DNA of 64,000 nucleotides from Aphelocoma coerulescens (Eukaryota; Chordata; Aves; Passeriformes; Corvidae), in the NCBI RefSeq assembly GCF_041296385.1, contig NC_091013.1, forward strand, positions 69,719,563 to 69,783,562. Direction: 5' to 3'. The position numbers and the translations under genes are program-made. How positions within the stretch are numbered: position 1 is the stretch's first letter; each line of letters begins with the position of its first letter. The notes under the pieces were generated by a model. That model did no database searches. It was not told where the DNA came from and was given only the letters and a program-made list of their open reading frames with translations. Below, piece by piece: positions 46,452-59,036 of this stretch.

Positions 46452-47154
46452 CTGAAAAAAAATCCAACAGCCATTATTCAGAGAAAATACATTCCTCAGG
46501 TCTGGGTATGCAAACCCAGTCAAATAATCCTACAGCTTTTTTATTTGAACCTAAAAGACTAAATTTTCCCTATCATTCTACTGCTTTTCTTTATCACATT
46601 GACAATTCAAAACAGTATGAGGTCAGATTCTTTTGGTGTTGGCCCTCAGATACTGCAAACTATTACTGCTACTCCTCCAGTTTCTGAGACAGAACAGAAA
46701 ATACTGGTTTTTGGTTTAGTCTTAAATTAGTAGATTTTGCCTCGAAGAGTAGCATTCAGCTGTTACAGAGAGAAAGAGTCTTACACCATTTCAACCATTG
46801 GTAGAACCAACAAGAAGGAAAAAGCAATAAGGAGCTTGACAACTGCAATTATTTTTTTCATTTGACCATTTAATTAAATTTTTTAAAATATTAATTTAAT
46901 TAAAACATTTTATATATTGGATACAAATATATTAAAATTTTAATAAAATATACATGGCAGAGTTTGGTGAGGTTAGTAAGAAATTTTGTATGGATTTACT
47001 ACTTCTCTGCTGATTAGAAGGATGTGCATGAACATTAAATTAACCAGAAAAAGACACAATACTGGACAGGTATGACCAATTTTCTGCTATGAAAGATCCT
47101 ATTACAAGTATTTAACAAACGTCAATGTCTTCACTCTGGAATAGACCATTTTAC
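46452..47154 (-). other. NBEA: NBEA intron, 703 bp
   Basis: Very AT-rich between 46855 and 46955, with near-palindromic TTTAATTAAAT and ATTTAATTAAA arms separated by 14 nt. Nothing else is seen. Confidence 0.8.
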
Positions 47155-47234
47155 CTTCAATATAAGTTGTTTCAAGAACAGAAGCATAAACGCCCTTAAT
47201 GATATGATTTCTTTCTGGGAGGGCCGAGGACCAT
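47155..47234 (-). CDS. NBEA: NBEA exon 4 of window (DUF4704 helices)
   Basis: An 80-nt exon, phase 1 to phase 0, too short for simple ORF calling. With the G from the previous exon it reads D then [18 protein letters not shown] and on to QLILK. The acceptor is TTCTTCCAG and the donor is GAAG|GTAAAA. It follows an intron of about 8.1 kb. The run [12 protein letters not shown] is a strongly hydrophobic helix of the solenoid. Confidence 0.93.
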
Positions 47235-50200
47235 CTGGAAGAAACAAAATATAACACTTTTAAATATAAACTAATACCTTTAATTACTGCAACTTTTTAA
47301 GGAAATTACAGTTCCTGTGAGAGTATAGATTTAGTAGCCTACTCATATAAAAGTTCGTATTTGCAAATGATATCATTCATAACCTTTCAGAATCACATTT
47401 TTCAACACCAATATATTTAAGTGTAAGTGATGTTCCATTTGGAAAAAAAGAAATCCATATTATATTTTACTTAGTTTTTTAAAAGACACGAGAAGATGAA
47501 AGAGAGTAATAAGTTGATAGTAATAGATAGACAGCAATATGTGATAAACAACTTGGACTGACTAAACCACTATGTTAAATATCATCTGAATGAAAACCAA
47601 CAGAAAAAGGATTTATGAAATACAAGTGGTAGCCCTTACCTGTAGCAGAAACTACAGTCATTTAACCAAAGAGAAACTACTATCTAAAGAAAATACTCAA
47701 TTTAAACCAGAAAAAAAAAAAGTAATCCATAATACTTTAAACAATTGTTCGTGATGAAGTATATCAGGAAAACAGAAATATCTAAAAAATCAGAGCTTGA
47801 ACAACTATAGTAATTTGGAACTAGTTCTATTGTATTTTCCATTTTCCTCTTTCATAAATATTGAAGTTGAACCAGGAATTCTTTTGTTAAGTTCCTGGTT
47901 TTCAGACAATGCATGTCATAGACAGTCTTAAATTTTGCACAGTAAAAATAAATGCAACTTAAATTACTTTTCAATCAGCCATTTAAACTTACACTGATAA
48001 ACACAGAACAAAGTTTAATTACAGTCTATGTCTCAGTATTATTTCCAATCCAGATGAACACAACTTCTTATTTAAGATTTTCTGATAGTTTTTGGTGACA
48101 CTTTTTGAAGTGAAGCCACTGCATTACACACAGTAATCCAAGTTCACAACAAGGGAAAACCTTAAGGTAAGGTATATTTGTTTCACTAGCAGGAACAAAA
48201 AGAATGGCTAATACACTGAAGTTTTCTTCCCTGTTTAGGAGTGGAGAGAGGAGGACTGTGTACTCTTCAGAAAAAAACAAATAAATCTCAAGCTTTCCAC
48301 TCACTGTGTGTAAGAACAGTAAGGAAAACAGAAGTCAGTTGGAGTTTGTTTGGGTTTTTTTGGTACTAGATGCAATTATATTAATACCGCATGAATTTTT
48401 TTATGGCAATGGTGTGCTTCTAACGAACAGCTATTTTTTTCCCTAATTCAAAAGTGGATTCAATTTTCCTAACTGCAGCACAGAAGTCGCTTTCTTTGTA
48501 CACCCTCTTCCCTCCTACACCTTATTTGGATTCAACATCAGACAATATCTGAAAAACAGGACTAAAAAAAATAATTTTGTCTTTTCTGAAAGACTGTAAT
48601 TATGGAAACAGAAAACAGGCAATGTGGAGGTCTGCAAAACATTTCTGTAACAGAAATTGTAAGGACATGTCAAAAAGGAGATATCCCAATTTAACTGGGA
48701 ACATCTTCAAAGACACATGAGTTTTATACTACTTCTTCATGTCCCCACTCATTTCCCTGGAGATGTGTGACAACATTGAAAATGGTTCTTCAACATGCAA
48801 AGGATACCAAAGGAGTTGTTGCTTGCAGGCTGTATGCCAAGCAGGTAAAGGGTAATTTTCCCTTCAGTGCTCTAGTACTATTTATTCCTTGCATTTTAGT
48901 TGTGTCATGAAGCTTCACTGCACTAGAACCAGAAAAAGGGGACAGCTGCTACCCAAAAGAATTCATTAGTTTCAAAAATTAAGAGGACTGGCACAGAAAA
49001 ATAAGACAGGCTGGAGAAACTGGAGGTTATGTAACCACCAGACAGCTACAAAGAATGGAAGAAAGGATGACAGCCATATAACGTAATGATCATCTGACAC
49101 AGACTGAATAGAATTAATTAAATAGGAAGTTCTAAAGCTACCTAAAGCAGATTTTCCACTATAAGTGTTATATCATCACAGTTTTTTACTTCATTACTAA
49201 TTGAAGGAATTGATTCCTAGTTGAAGATTTATTTTTAAAAAAAGTATTATTGACCAAAAAATGGTGTAACTTATGCTACAATTAAAAAAAAGTATATATT
49301 ATCCACACACATACTGAGGCAAAGAAAGACAAGTAGATCATGTTTTTCAACTGAAACATTGCAAAGTACTTTTCTTTGCTGTCTATTAATCTTTGTGCCC
49401 ATCACTGCATGTAGACAATTCAGTGTCACCATCACTCAGACACTGATAATCAGAACTTCTAAAGACTAAAACCAAGCTAACATCAGATCCACTATGAAGA
49501 TAATCCTTTCAAGAACTGGTACAGCAACCATAAATCCCTAATACAAAATAGTAACATTCTTTTTAATTGGCAAAGAGAAGGGATGCCTCCCTTACCCCAC
49601 ATGAGGATGAGTCACTAAAGCATTTCCTGCTTTTAGATTTCTTTAGGTACGTATTTTTCACAGAGAGCCCATCATTTGCGTCAGATTTTATAAAATATAC
49701 ACTCATAATAAGAGTTAGCCAGCTTTACCCAGACAAAAATAAATGAAAAACAAGAATTTATAATTTCATCCAATTCATCCCTGCAGCATAGAGAAATTAG
49801 AGGGGCATAAACCAGAAGTAAATAAGAGGGAATAAGTAAACATATTCACAGACTTTAGTATAATCAATACTGCTGTGAAAAAACCCCAAAACAAACCAAC
49901 AAAAAACTGATTGTGAGCTTTGTATAACAAAAATAATGATTTCTATTTCTGTCTTTGGAAATAAAAAAAATGTGTTATCAGTTCTACCAACAACCAAATG
50001 TAACATCTTTCCATCTGTTTTGATTTTTTTAATATGTAAAAAGCATGATTTTTTCTACTCCTGAAATTAATAAAACATGATACATATAGCAGAATCTGAT
50101 CTCCATGCACACATAAATAACATCACATGATATGTGGATCACAGAGACCTGTTTTTCTCTCTGCTGTAAATCTAAAAAGAACTGAGTTCCACTCTAACCC

Positions 50201-53200
50201 AGCTCTTGAAATAACTCTGTGAAACTTCTTGTATCCATAAAAAGAAAAACTACAGTTACTTTCTCCTCATAATAATTTTCTTAATTCCCACTTCTACAGT
50301 TTATGTTCCAAAATACTGGACATGAAAAACACGCTTGAAAACTATTTAGCATGAGATAACTTGTACTTTAACAACCATGTTGTTAAATTAGGAGACATGA
50401 TACTATTCAAAAAGGTCCACTCAGAGTTAGAGTTGTGAAGCACAGAGGAAACACCAGCAGAGAAAGAGAAATGCTTGGCCACTGAGTTCAGGAATGAACT
50501 AAACTACACAGTAATCTGGAACTTAAACGCACATTTCTGTCACACAACACAAGCTCCCCAGGGAAGCGGTCACAGCACCAGCCTGACAGAGTTCAAGAAG
50601 AGTTTGGACACGGCTCTCTGGTACGTGGTGTGATTCTTGGGGTGTCCCGTACAGGGCCAGGAATCGGACTTGATGATCCTGATGGGTCCCTTACAACTCA
50701 GCATAAAATACAATAATTACAGAAAGAAGCTATATATTTTAAATAAGTTTCATTCCATTCCCTGCTTTGCTGTGTGTTTAGATACTGCAATGGCTGGGTG
50801 ATCCTATTATCCTTATTCTGCACGATTTAACAAAATATTAAAAGTGTGCATGTGGCAAATCAAGATAACAGCTATAACCATAGTCCAAGTGTAAATAGTA
50901 AAAAATAAAATTTAGATTCTTTCCTTTGGAAATTAGTTTGACTTTTTAGGCTCTTTGTAAAAAAAAAGAAAAAAACAACACCAGAAGAAAAGTATAATTC
51001 ATAATTTTAAATAGATTACTTGTCTCCACTATGTGGATCTACATCTAAAATGTAAAAGCTACTAAGAATAATTATGGAGCAAGTTGATACTTTTACACTC
51101 TGAAACAGTGTTTCCTCAGAAGGAAATGGAAAAATAAATATGAATTCAGGATTCTGAATCTAAGAAGAAACATCAGGGTGAAACAAGAAACCAATAATGA
51201 AAGAGAAGATACAAAACCAAATTTAAAATAAGTGTCTGAGCCTTTAAAAAAATTCATTAAAATTCATTTTTTAAAAAGCATTTATGCCTCTCATCTTATA
51301 AGTTGATTACTAGGAAAAGTAAGTGAAAAACTTTCATTTTTAAAAGAAAGCAGCATCAGCCAAATGGGAAACTTCAATATTGAGCTCCTTTGGCCTTAAA
51401 ATAAGGGCTACGAAACTGTCAGTACAGAAGACTCACCCACTTTGTGCTTTATTAAGACAGCAGAAGGCAATAAAACCCTGAAGCAGAGTAACTGTCTGCA
51501 AGTAATAGTAAATCAAACTACTAATATTAAAGTGTGTTTCAGTATCTCCACATAAAAAATGACATGCCTAGAAGACAAGAAAACATAACACTACTAAAAT
51601 GTCTGCATGAATAAGCTTACTTGCTAATATGACAGCAAATTATTTGAAAGCACTATAGCACATGCAGTCAAATTTTAGATATTGGCATGATTTCCAGTAA
51701 AGTCTTCTCCAGATCTGAAAAGTCTCATGTGAAGTCAGCTTAGAATTTCAGCTGCCATTTACTCACATGACGACATTTTTCTGTTTCATACATTAAAATT
51801 AATGTGCAAAGAAAATGGGTCCTATTCTTCCATTTTGAGATATCAAATGTTACTTAAAATGCAGCAAATTTAACTTTCACATAATTGTATTTTTACACGG
51901 CAACTTTCTTACTTTAACAATTTTTTTTAATATATATTATTCTACATTTTAACAAATTATAAACTTTCTGGTAGTACTGGCTGCATGCAGGCTAATAAAA
52001 ATTAACACAAACCCAAAATCCTGGAAGAGTTACCTTTTTTGAACTATTAGGATTGTTGAAGTTACGAGAAGCTGAAACAGAGGTGAAAATAAAAAACCCT
52101 AAAGCATAATAACTACAGATACTTCTAAGACTCTGTTCCACCACTAAAAGCTGTCTGAACCAGCCAGAGCTGCACTTAATGTTAAAATACCATCTGGTAA
52201 ATAAAAGTGATGTAATATTCAGGGGATTAAACTTTTTGAAAAATTTTCAGGAATTTTATCAATTGCAAGCAACTAATGCAGATTTGATAAAAAATCTATT
52301 ATGAAATGCAGTTAATATGAAATTAAATTAAGCAACCCATCACCTCAGCAATTATTATATTTTCAAAGCCATTTGCTTGCAAATCAAATCAGTTATTACA
52401 GCTGTATTCATCATAAGCAGAAGTTATCTCTGGAATAATAGCAAAAGAAGTCCCAGTGCTGATTTGCATGGAGAAAACTCCATAGCTTTGCTGGGTTTGT
52501 ATATCTGTTGCTAAGTTCACTGATCCTCCTCTCTGATAGGCTGACATTCTTCAATGCAACACAAGAAAAGCCACTTTTACAGATTGTAAAGAAGTAGTAG
52601 TCTCTTTTCTGTTGTATCAATTACACAGGGCTTTCTGCAGGGAAGAAGGAAGAGAATAAGGAACAAGGAAGAAAGAAGATACTGAACTGTCAAAAAGTCA
52701 AGTTTATCTATAAATGTAACTAAAGACAAAATGAGAAAATTCAGATATAGTGGATAGTATGTTTTTGAAAATATGCCTCAGTTTACAAAACACCTTCCCA
52801 ATTACTGTATGAAGGCCTTAGTAATTTTGATTTTTGTTGTCAAACTGCTACACCAAGCAACCACTAATTTACACTGATTACCTTTCAGGGACTGACCTGG
52901 TTGCCTTCCTGATTAAAAAAGAATCTTGTCTGGAACTGACACAAATGAGAGCAGAATGTACTATACTCTGAATGAAATAAAAGGTATGGATGTAAACCAG
53001 CCATATGTATGCTAATTTAGAGTTAACTGATTAATTTCTCATTCCTAATTTTGTATTCTTGTGTACTTCTGTTCAGATTATGATGAATACATATTTTTTG
53101 AAGCTATGCAACTGGCATTACACATACAAATACTCAAAAATTACAGCTAATTGCAAAGAGGCAGATATGGGCAAGATAAAAACAATTCATGCTTCCTACA

Positions 53201-55343
53201 GAAAGAAATGTCACTGACTCCACAAAAGAGCAAACCTAGCCAGAGGGAAGCAGTCTGTAATATGCAATACATTTCCAAAGTGCTTTTAGGTAGTAGTATC
53301 ATGACACAGAATCACAGGAGTTTTTTAAATTAAAACAAATATACTAGAAAAAAAATTAAAAAGAATCTCAGCCATAACAAGTAAACTGTATTATCAAACT
53401 TCCACTCTCAAGCTAGTTAAGCAATTTTCCAAGTCTCTATCTAGCTGTAAAACTGGTTGACACCCGAAAACTTAACCTCACAACAGCTGGGTATTCAACA
53501 GTCACAAACGCTATGTATATAAGCTGATCAGCTGAGTTTTAAACACCCCAATTCCTCTCTGATCTCAGATACAGTTAATTTGTCTGACAGTAAAACTGTA
53601 CCTGTGCAGTACACTACTGTAAACCTCAGCAGAGCTCTGAAAGCATGGAACTGGATAAAGCCACTCCCAGGGTAGGATTCTGCTCACCCGAATTTTAGAT
53701 AGCAACAGTGTAGTTCCCAAAGGAGACCAGCTTCTAACCTCCCCCGGAGGTTAATGGAGATCTGAGCAATAGAGGCAACACAGTCTAGGAAGCAACTGCG
53801 CTTCAAGCAAAGCATTTCTCAAGTGTCTGTCAACTAGAGGTAGGACACAGCTTCCTAAACATACCTACCAGTGTAAGTTGTCATGCCATAAAGTATGCAA
53901 AATATCTACCCAAAACAAGCAGATATGGGGTTGGATGGACAGGAAGCCTGCATCCTTCTGAGAGGCAGGTGGGATGACTCACCAAGACTATAATGATGCT
54001 GGAAACCTGTATTAAGGCAACTGAATCCTGCATTCCACTGTCTATAATCAGCAGACATCTAGCTCAGAAGGAGACACCTTCACTGCAGGCACCAAAAGAG
54101 AAATCAATTCTATTTTGGCAGCAGGAATCCAGAATCAGTATGAATGGATAATATAATTCATCACTGACAAAGATTTCAAGCTAGTTAAGTAACCATCACA
54201 GGTAATTTTCATTATCTAGGATTCCAAACCTTTCATTCAAATGAACGGAGAACAGTGGGTTTTTGTTAAGTATTTTAAAATAAATTTTAATAATTTTTGA
54301 AGTCTACTGTCCATCTAATATACTATGAGAGAACTATAAATGTGATCCAAGATCCTAGAGCAGCTCTTTCTGTGACCTTCAACACCTTCACTGTCTATCA
54401 GGATACCTAATCTAGGAAAATAATTGTTACTTATTAAAAAAAATATTGAGGAAATCCCCTATGCATACAGCTCACTTACAAATAAGAATTATTCAATAAA
54501 TAATGTGTTATATATGTCACTCAAATATTTGGATATGTGACAGTACTAAAAACGTTTCCCAATTATTCAATTTCTCAGCATGACAGAAACAGTTACAGAA
54601 TAAAGATAATTAATAAGTTCTCCTTTATCAAGTGTTTTTTGAGACACTTTCAGCCAAATCCTTCCTGCTTTACACAAGTAGATAGCTAAATGTAATGGCA
54701 TTACAGTCAGAATGTATAGGATTAGAATGATTTACTCTGGTTAATACTCATCTGTAACACACAGCCTTCAGCCACTATCTCTTATTGCATTCTGTTGGTG
54801 CTGTCATTCAATACCTCCTTTGCTAAGCTAAGCGCGTCACTTTAACCAAAGCTAAATCAATCTCTATTTTATAAGGACAGAGAGAAAATATTGTTGAACT
54901 GGAAAAACATCTTCAGAGACTTCTGCAGTAAGAACTAGAAGTTTCCACTCTGTTTTCAAGGTCGCTTAACACTACTAACCACTCAAACCACACAAAGCTT
55001 TGTTTGGCATATGAAACACATGTAATATTTCCTCTTTATTACAGAAGAAGAAAAATCAATCATTTTAATATGTTTCCTAAAGTATGCCCACATATGTTTA
55101 TGCTATGTGGAAGGTCAGAGTTGGAATCTTCTGGGAATACATATAAACATAAGAAATTATCAGCAGGGGTGTATGATACGCCAAAAGTACTTCCATAGTC
55201 CTTCTACTGATGACCACCGGTATCAACTATTGCCACTTATTTACCTCCTTGTCTACAGATTCAAGGAGCTTTCAGACGTTTAACATCATAAACCTTCCCA
55301 AAGGAGAAATGCTTACATTTTCTTTCTTATGTGCTGCACTTAC
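47235..55343 (-). other. NBEA: NBEA intron, 8.1 kb
   Basis: The only recognised repeat is a CR1 fragment near 50540-50705. Long parts (for example 47900-50400 and 53400-54900) are AT-rich unique-looking sequence without exons or RNA genes. Small frames on both strands have no family resemblance. Confidence 0.75.
50540..50705 (+). mobile_element. CR1 LINE 3' fragment
   Basis: Contains CTCCCCAGGGAAGCGGTCAC and AGCACCAGCCTGACAGAGTT, then GGACTTGATGATCCTGATGG and GTCCCTTACAACTCAGCAT. It is the same CR1 subfamily as the copy at 42546-43145 (its complement has GGGGAGTCTGTTCCAGTG and GATCACTGAGTCC) but inserted in the opposite orientation and lacking the terminal ATTCTATG repeat. Confidence 0.85.
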
Positions 55344-55512
55344 CCAATCCTTTAGGAGTAATGCCACTGCTATCAGCAGGATTGACCACCCAGTAGTAGT
55401 ATTTCAGCGTGTGCATTAACTGCAGCACCGTGCCTACTCTGCGTATGGTGTTATAGATCGTAGCAGTCCCAATGAATTCAGCTGACAAGTAGGTATACAA
55501 CGATAGCTGCAC
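55344..55512 (-). CDS. NBEA: NBEA exon 3 of window (DUF4704 helices)
   Basis: A 169-nt exon running from phase 0 to phase 1. It encodes [17 protein letters not shown] and continues to [15 protein letters not shown] plus one base. The acceptor is CTTTAG|GTGCAG and the donor is TTGG|GTAAGT, close to consensus. The leftover G joins AT of the next exon to make Asp. The Tyr/Leu-rich helices continue the armadillo-like region, and the sequence matches the NBEA family over its full length. Confidence 0.95.
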
Positions 55513-56249
55513 CTAAAGAATGAAACAGTTATCCACATAAATGTAAGTTCTGTATTAGTAACCTCAAATGGTAGGGGTGTTTTTAGAATATACTTTGGAT
55601 ATGATATCAAAAACTCAAAAACTATTTACAATTTTGTTAGGGCAAGGGCTGGACTGATACCTAGGTACCTAGAACTGATATTCCATGATTTAAGTAAAGA
55701 TAAACATATTGGCTTGTTTTCTATTATGACTTTTTATATCAGTTTTTAGGAAAATGCCACTTTTCACTTTGGTTCACGTATCTCAACTATGATTACTTAG
55801 GAAAACAAATAATTCATTATTACCAGAGATGAATGATAACGTTTTATAGATTTTATCAAACTAGAATACATAATTTTGAATTAAATGAGAGTTTACATCA
55901 ATGTGTAACAAAACACAATTTGCCTGTAATTAAAAATACAAAATTTTATGCCTAATCTGTAGGAAAAAGATGTAATGCAACCACTGAAAAAGGGATTGGG
56001 TTTCTAAAAAGTCTTTTAACAGAATTAGACAGGATCTTAAGTAATAATTTAACTTCTTTTAGGAACTTATAATAGACATTGGAGTATATAGTTAAGCAGG
56101 GTGTAGACTTCCTGATCCAAAAAATCATTGCTATTACCATGTTTAAAAAAAACTCAACCAAACAAAAATCTAAGTAGAATTTTATGAAAGAATATAGGTA
56201 TTTAATTTTGTTGTAGGAGAGTCATAAGATTATTCAAGTGTACTATTAC
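55513..56249 (-). other. NBEA: NBEA intron, 737 bp
   Basis: AT-rich intron without recognisable repeats or motifs. Confidence 0.8.
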
Positions 56250-56402
56250 CTTTGCAGGGGTATGTATCCAGATAGCAGGATTAAAAAGGATGTGATCACA
56301 TAATTGCTTCAGTAGAGGTGCTCCATGAGATAATCCATCCAAATATTTTGCAAATGACAAAAATTGTTCCAGAACTGCTCTGGTTATATGAACTCTAGAT
56401 GA
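56250..56402 (-). CDS. NBEA: NBEA exon 2 of window (DUF4704 helices)
   Basis: A 153-nt exon of 51 codons, phase 0 at both ends, so skipping it would keep frame. It begins SSRVHITRAVLEQFL, contains FAKYLDGLSHGAPLL, and ends WIHTPAK. The acceptor is TTCCCCCAG, preceded by a pyrimidine-rich tract, and the donor is AAAG|GTAATA. The helical, leucine-rich sequence belongs to the alpha-solenoid shared by NBEA and LRBA. The open frame continues upstream into intron, so the start is set by the acceptor and by phase agreement with the previous exon. Confidence 0.95.
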
Positions 56403-58927
56403 CTGGGGGAAAATAATCAGAAAGAAAAAAGATAAAGAAAAAATCTTCTTCTTTAAAATAATTACAGCCAAACTATGAAGCAGTATTTTCACCTGGCTCA
56501 TGATTATTAAGTGCATGCAGCCTTGCATGTTTTGATGTCATTGAATATGAAGGCAACTTATACTTTCTAATAATATTAATGGCTTTTGTAATGGCTGTAT
56601 ATAACAGCTTAAAATATTCATCAATAATTTAGTTTTTTTGGTATTTTGCTTAGTTGGATGTGTTTTCATTTTATTAGAGCCCAGTCAGGATCCTACATTT
56701 TACAGCACAATTCTTTGAGAACTTCATCTGAAGTCCTTATCCTTTCTTAAAGACGTGTCTTACTGAAAGCGGGTGTCTGAGTGTGTGAACACACATTATT
56801 GGGAGATGTGCCTTTGTTTCTTTAACTGGAGTAGATATTTGAAGGAGTTGGGTTCATTGTTTCCTCAAACTTCAGGAGACTTTCAGTTTCATAGCATATG
56901 CCATAAAATCACTGTTGAGACCTGCTCCTATATAGTAACATGGCATGAGGACTTTGACAAACTTCTTTGTATACTAAATTAACAAATGAATAAATAGGAA
57001 AAATCTCTAAACATCCTTCCCCTTGCCTTCTCTACAAAATGTCAAGCACTGGAACAGGCTGCCCAGGGAAGTGGTAGAGTCACCATCCCTGGGGTATTTA
57101 AAAGACATGTAGATGTGGCACTGAGGGACATGGCTTAGTGGTAGATTTGGCAATGCTGAGTAAACAGTTGGACTCAATGGCCTTAAAAGTCTTCTCTAAC
57201 CTAAACGATTCTGTGATTCTATGTTTCGATTATTTTTAACTCTGTAAGTACAGTCTGGGAATATGGAGATTTGTTATTTTTAGAACTGAAGTCTACTTGT
57301 CAGTAATATAAGTTCAGCCTGGATGCTGATGCTGATTGTTTCCTTTGGCTTGTACATCAAAATTCACAATAAATAAACTGCAAATAATAAGAACAAAAAT
57401 GCTATTTGGAAGTTCAAGTAAAAAAAAGAGCTTTCTGTTTTCTCTGAAGTATTTGGTTACATGCAAATGAACAACAGATACAACAGATAATTTACAAATC
57501 AAAAAATTGAGGCTGGCTGGGACAGAAAACGATTTTTTCCCACCATGTGTGCCAACTGAATATAAGCATATATTGAAAAAAATAAAATACATCCTTTCAA
57601 AAAACTTCAGCTAAGTGAATATAATGTAATAAAACCACCCAGAAAACAACATCTGTTTTAAGAATTACACTGTGATCAATAGAAGTGCTTTAAATATTCA
57701 CATGCCCAAGTCTAATGAACATAGGAGGTGTTAATTAGAAGAGTGTGCAAACTTTTTTTTAAAAAAAGTCATGTACAACATTCTAAATTGATGTATTCCA
57801 TGTGCATAAACCACAGTGCTCTATTCAGGAGAAAGCCCTCCACAAGGGCTCACCCAGTCTGCATGTGCATAACTTACCAAACCAAAGCTAACAGCTTTGT
57901 AAATTCATTCTGGTTATGTCACAAGAAAACCTACCCTTGGAAAAAGACACTACCTTAGGCTAGTTCTTTGACATTCTAAATCACACTTGCTTAGCAGTGA
58001 AAACAGAAGCATAGAAAATCTGCTTTTAGGTATTGAGTGAAGGTATTTCCCAAGCCGCAAAGAACAAAGGGAACAGAATGAGAGAAACTGCTTATCATTT
58101 TTCTTCAAAATTCAGAACATTTTTAAAAGGTGCTATTATGATTTTTATCTTCTTCTTAAAAGATTTCTATGCTGACCTCGTGGTAATAAAAGTCCAGTAG
58201 TAGATATTCAAGAATGTTGGAGCCATGAGCTTCAATTGTAGGACCATCACTATCTTAGTATATCTGACAGTAGCTTGCTCTCAGGTTATTTAGATTAATA
58301 AACCCCAGTAACAGGGTGCCATGAGGCCAGGAGGCAGATGATGTTCCTCAGACTACTGAACTGAACCTAAGTTTTGTGATAACTGCTCATCATACCTGAA
58401 AATGAGCAAGTAAAGGGAATGTCCTTTGCAACTATTTCTTTCAGAAATTAAATTTTGCTACAGTTTTCTTCTTTAAAACACAGAGCCACTATTTCAACAA
58501 TTTCAGAATTGAGTCTCAGAAAATTAATTTAACTTTTATGAACATGCACACAAAAAACCTTAAATCTCAATTATGACATTTCTGCTATGTTTGTACAAAC
58601 TAGAAACAAAACAACTTTCCTAAACAAGTTTGGGGGACAGAAAGTGGAGAAATGAAAAAAATTTAAAGTGATTCACAGAGAGATCTAAACTAAGAACATA
58701 AAAAAGAGAACAGAACCAGCTCCAGAAAATTGATTCTTTGAATACTGGTATGTAAGAGGATGAAGAAGATGAGTAGACTCTTTTAGACAACTTACAATAT
58801 ATTTTTAATTTGCAATACTTGTATCACAAATATATTTTATTCCACCAGTCATTTGAGCCAAGTGATTGAAAGTACCACAGCAACAGTAGAAATATTAAGA
58901 ACAAAGATAAAAATCCTCCAAACATAC
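56403..58927 (-). other. NBEA: NBEA intron, 2.5 kb
   Basis: Contains one CR1 3' fragment at about 57045-57228. The rest is AT-rich with no exon or RNA gene recognised. Confidence 0.8.
57045..57228 (+). mobile_element. CR1 LINE 3' fragment
   Basis: CACTGGAACAGGCTGCCCAG, then GGAAGTGGTAGAGTCACCAT, and the end AACGATTCTGTGATTCTATG give a textbook CR1 3' terminus with its ATTCTGTG/ATTCTATG tail. It is 5'-truncated and antisense to NBEA. Confidence 0.92.
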
Positions 58928-59036
58928 CTTTTCAAGGAGATAGCCAATGACTAGAAAGCCTTTTCCACCAAGCATTTGTTCTTGCATGGCTACTGAACTC
59001 TTAAGAAGCTCAACCAAGAAAGCCAATAGGGTAGCA
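58928..59036 (-). CDS. NBEA: NBEA exon 1 of window (DUF4704 helices)
   Basis: This 109-nt exon starts with the last base of a codon and ends in phase 0. It encodes 36 full residues beginning ATLLAFLVELLKSS and ending GYLLEK. The acceptor is ACATACAG and the donor is AAAG|GTATGT. The leucine-rich amphipathic pattern fits the armadillo-like helical repeats of the N-terminal NBEA region. It is the most 5' exon I can find; the preceding exon lies beyond the right edge. Confidence 0.93.

Noticed and set aside
5121..59036. Assignment of the gene to the paralogue LRBA
   Set aside because: The linker exon at 36248-37270 and the TSTVVVIPS / ETPTV segment match NBEA, whereas the LRBA linker is quite different at these positions.
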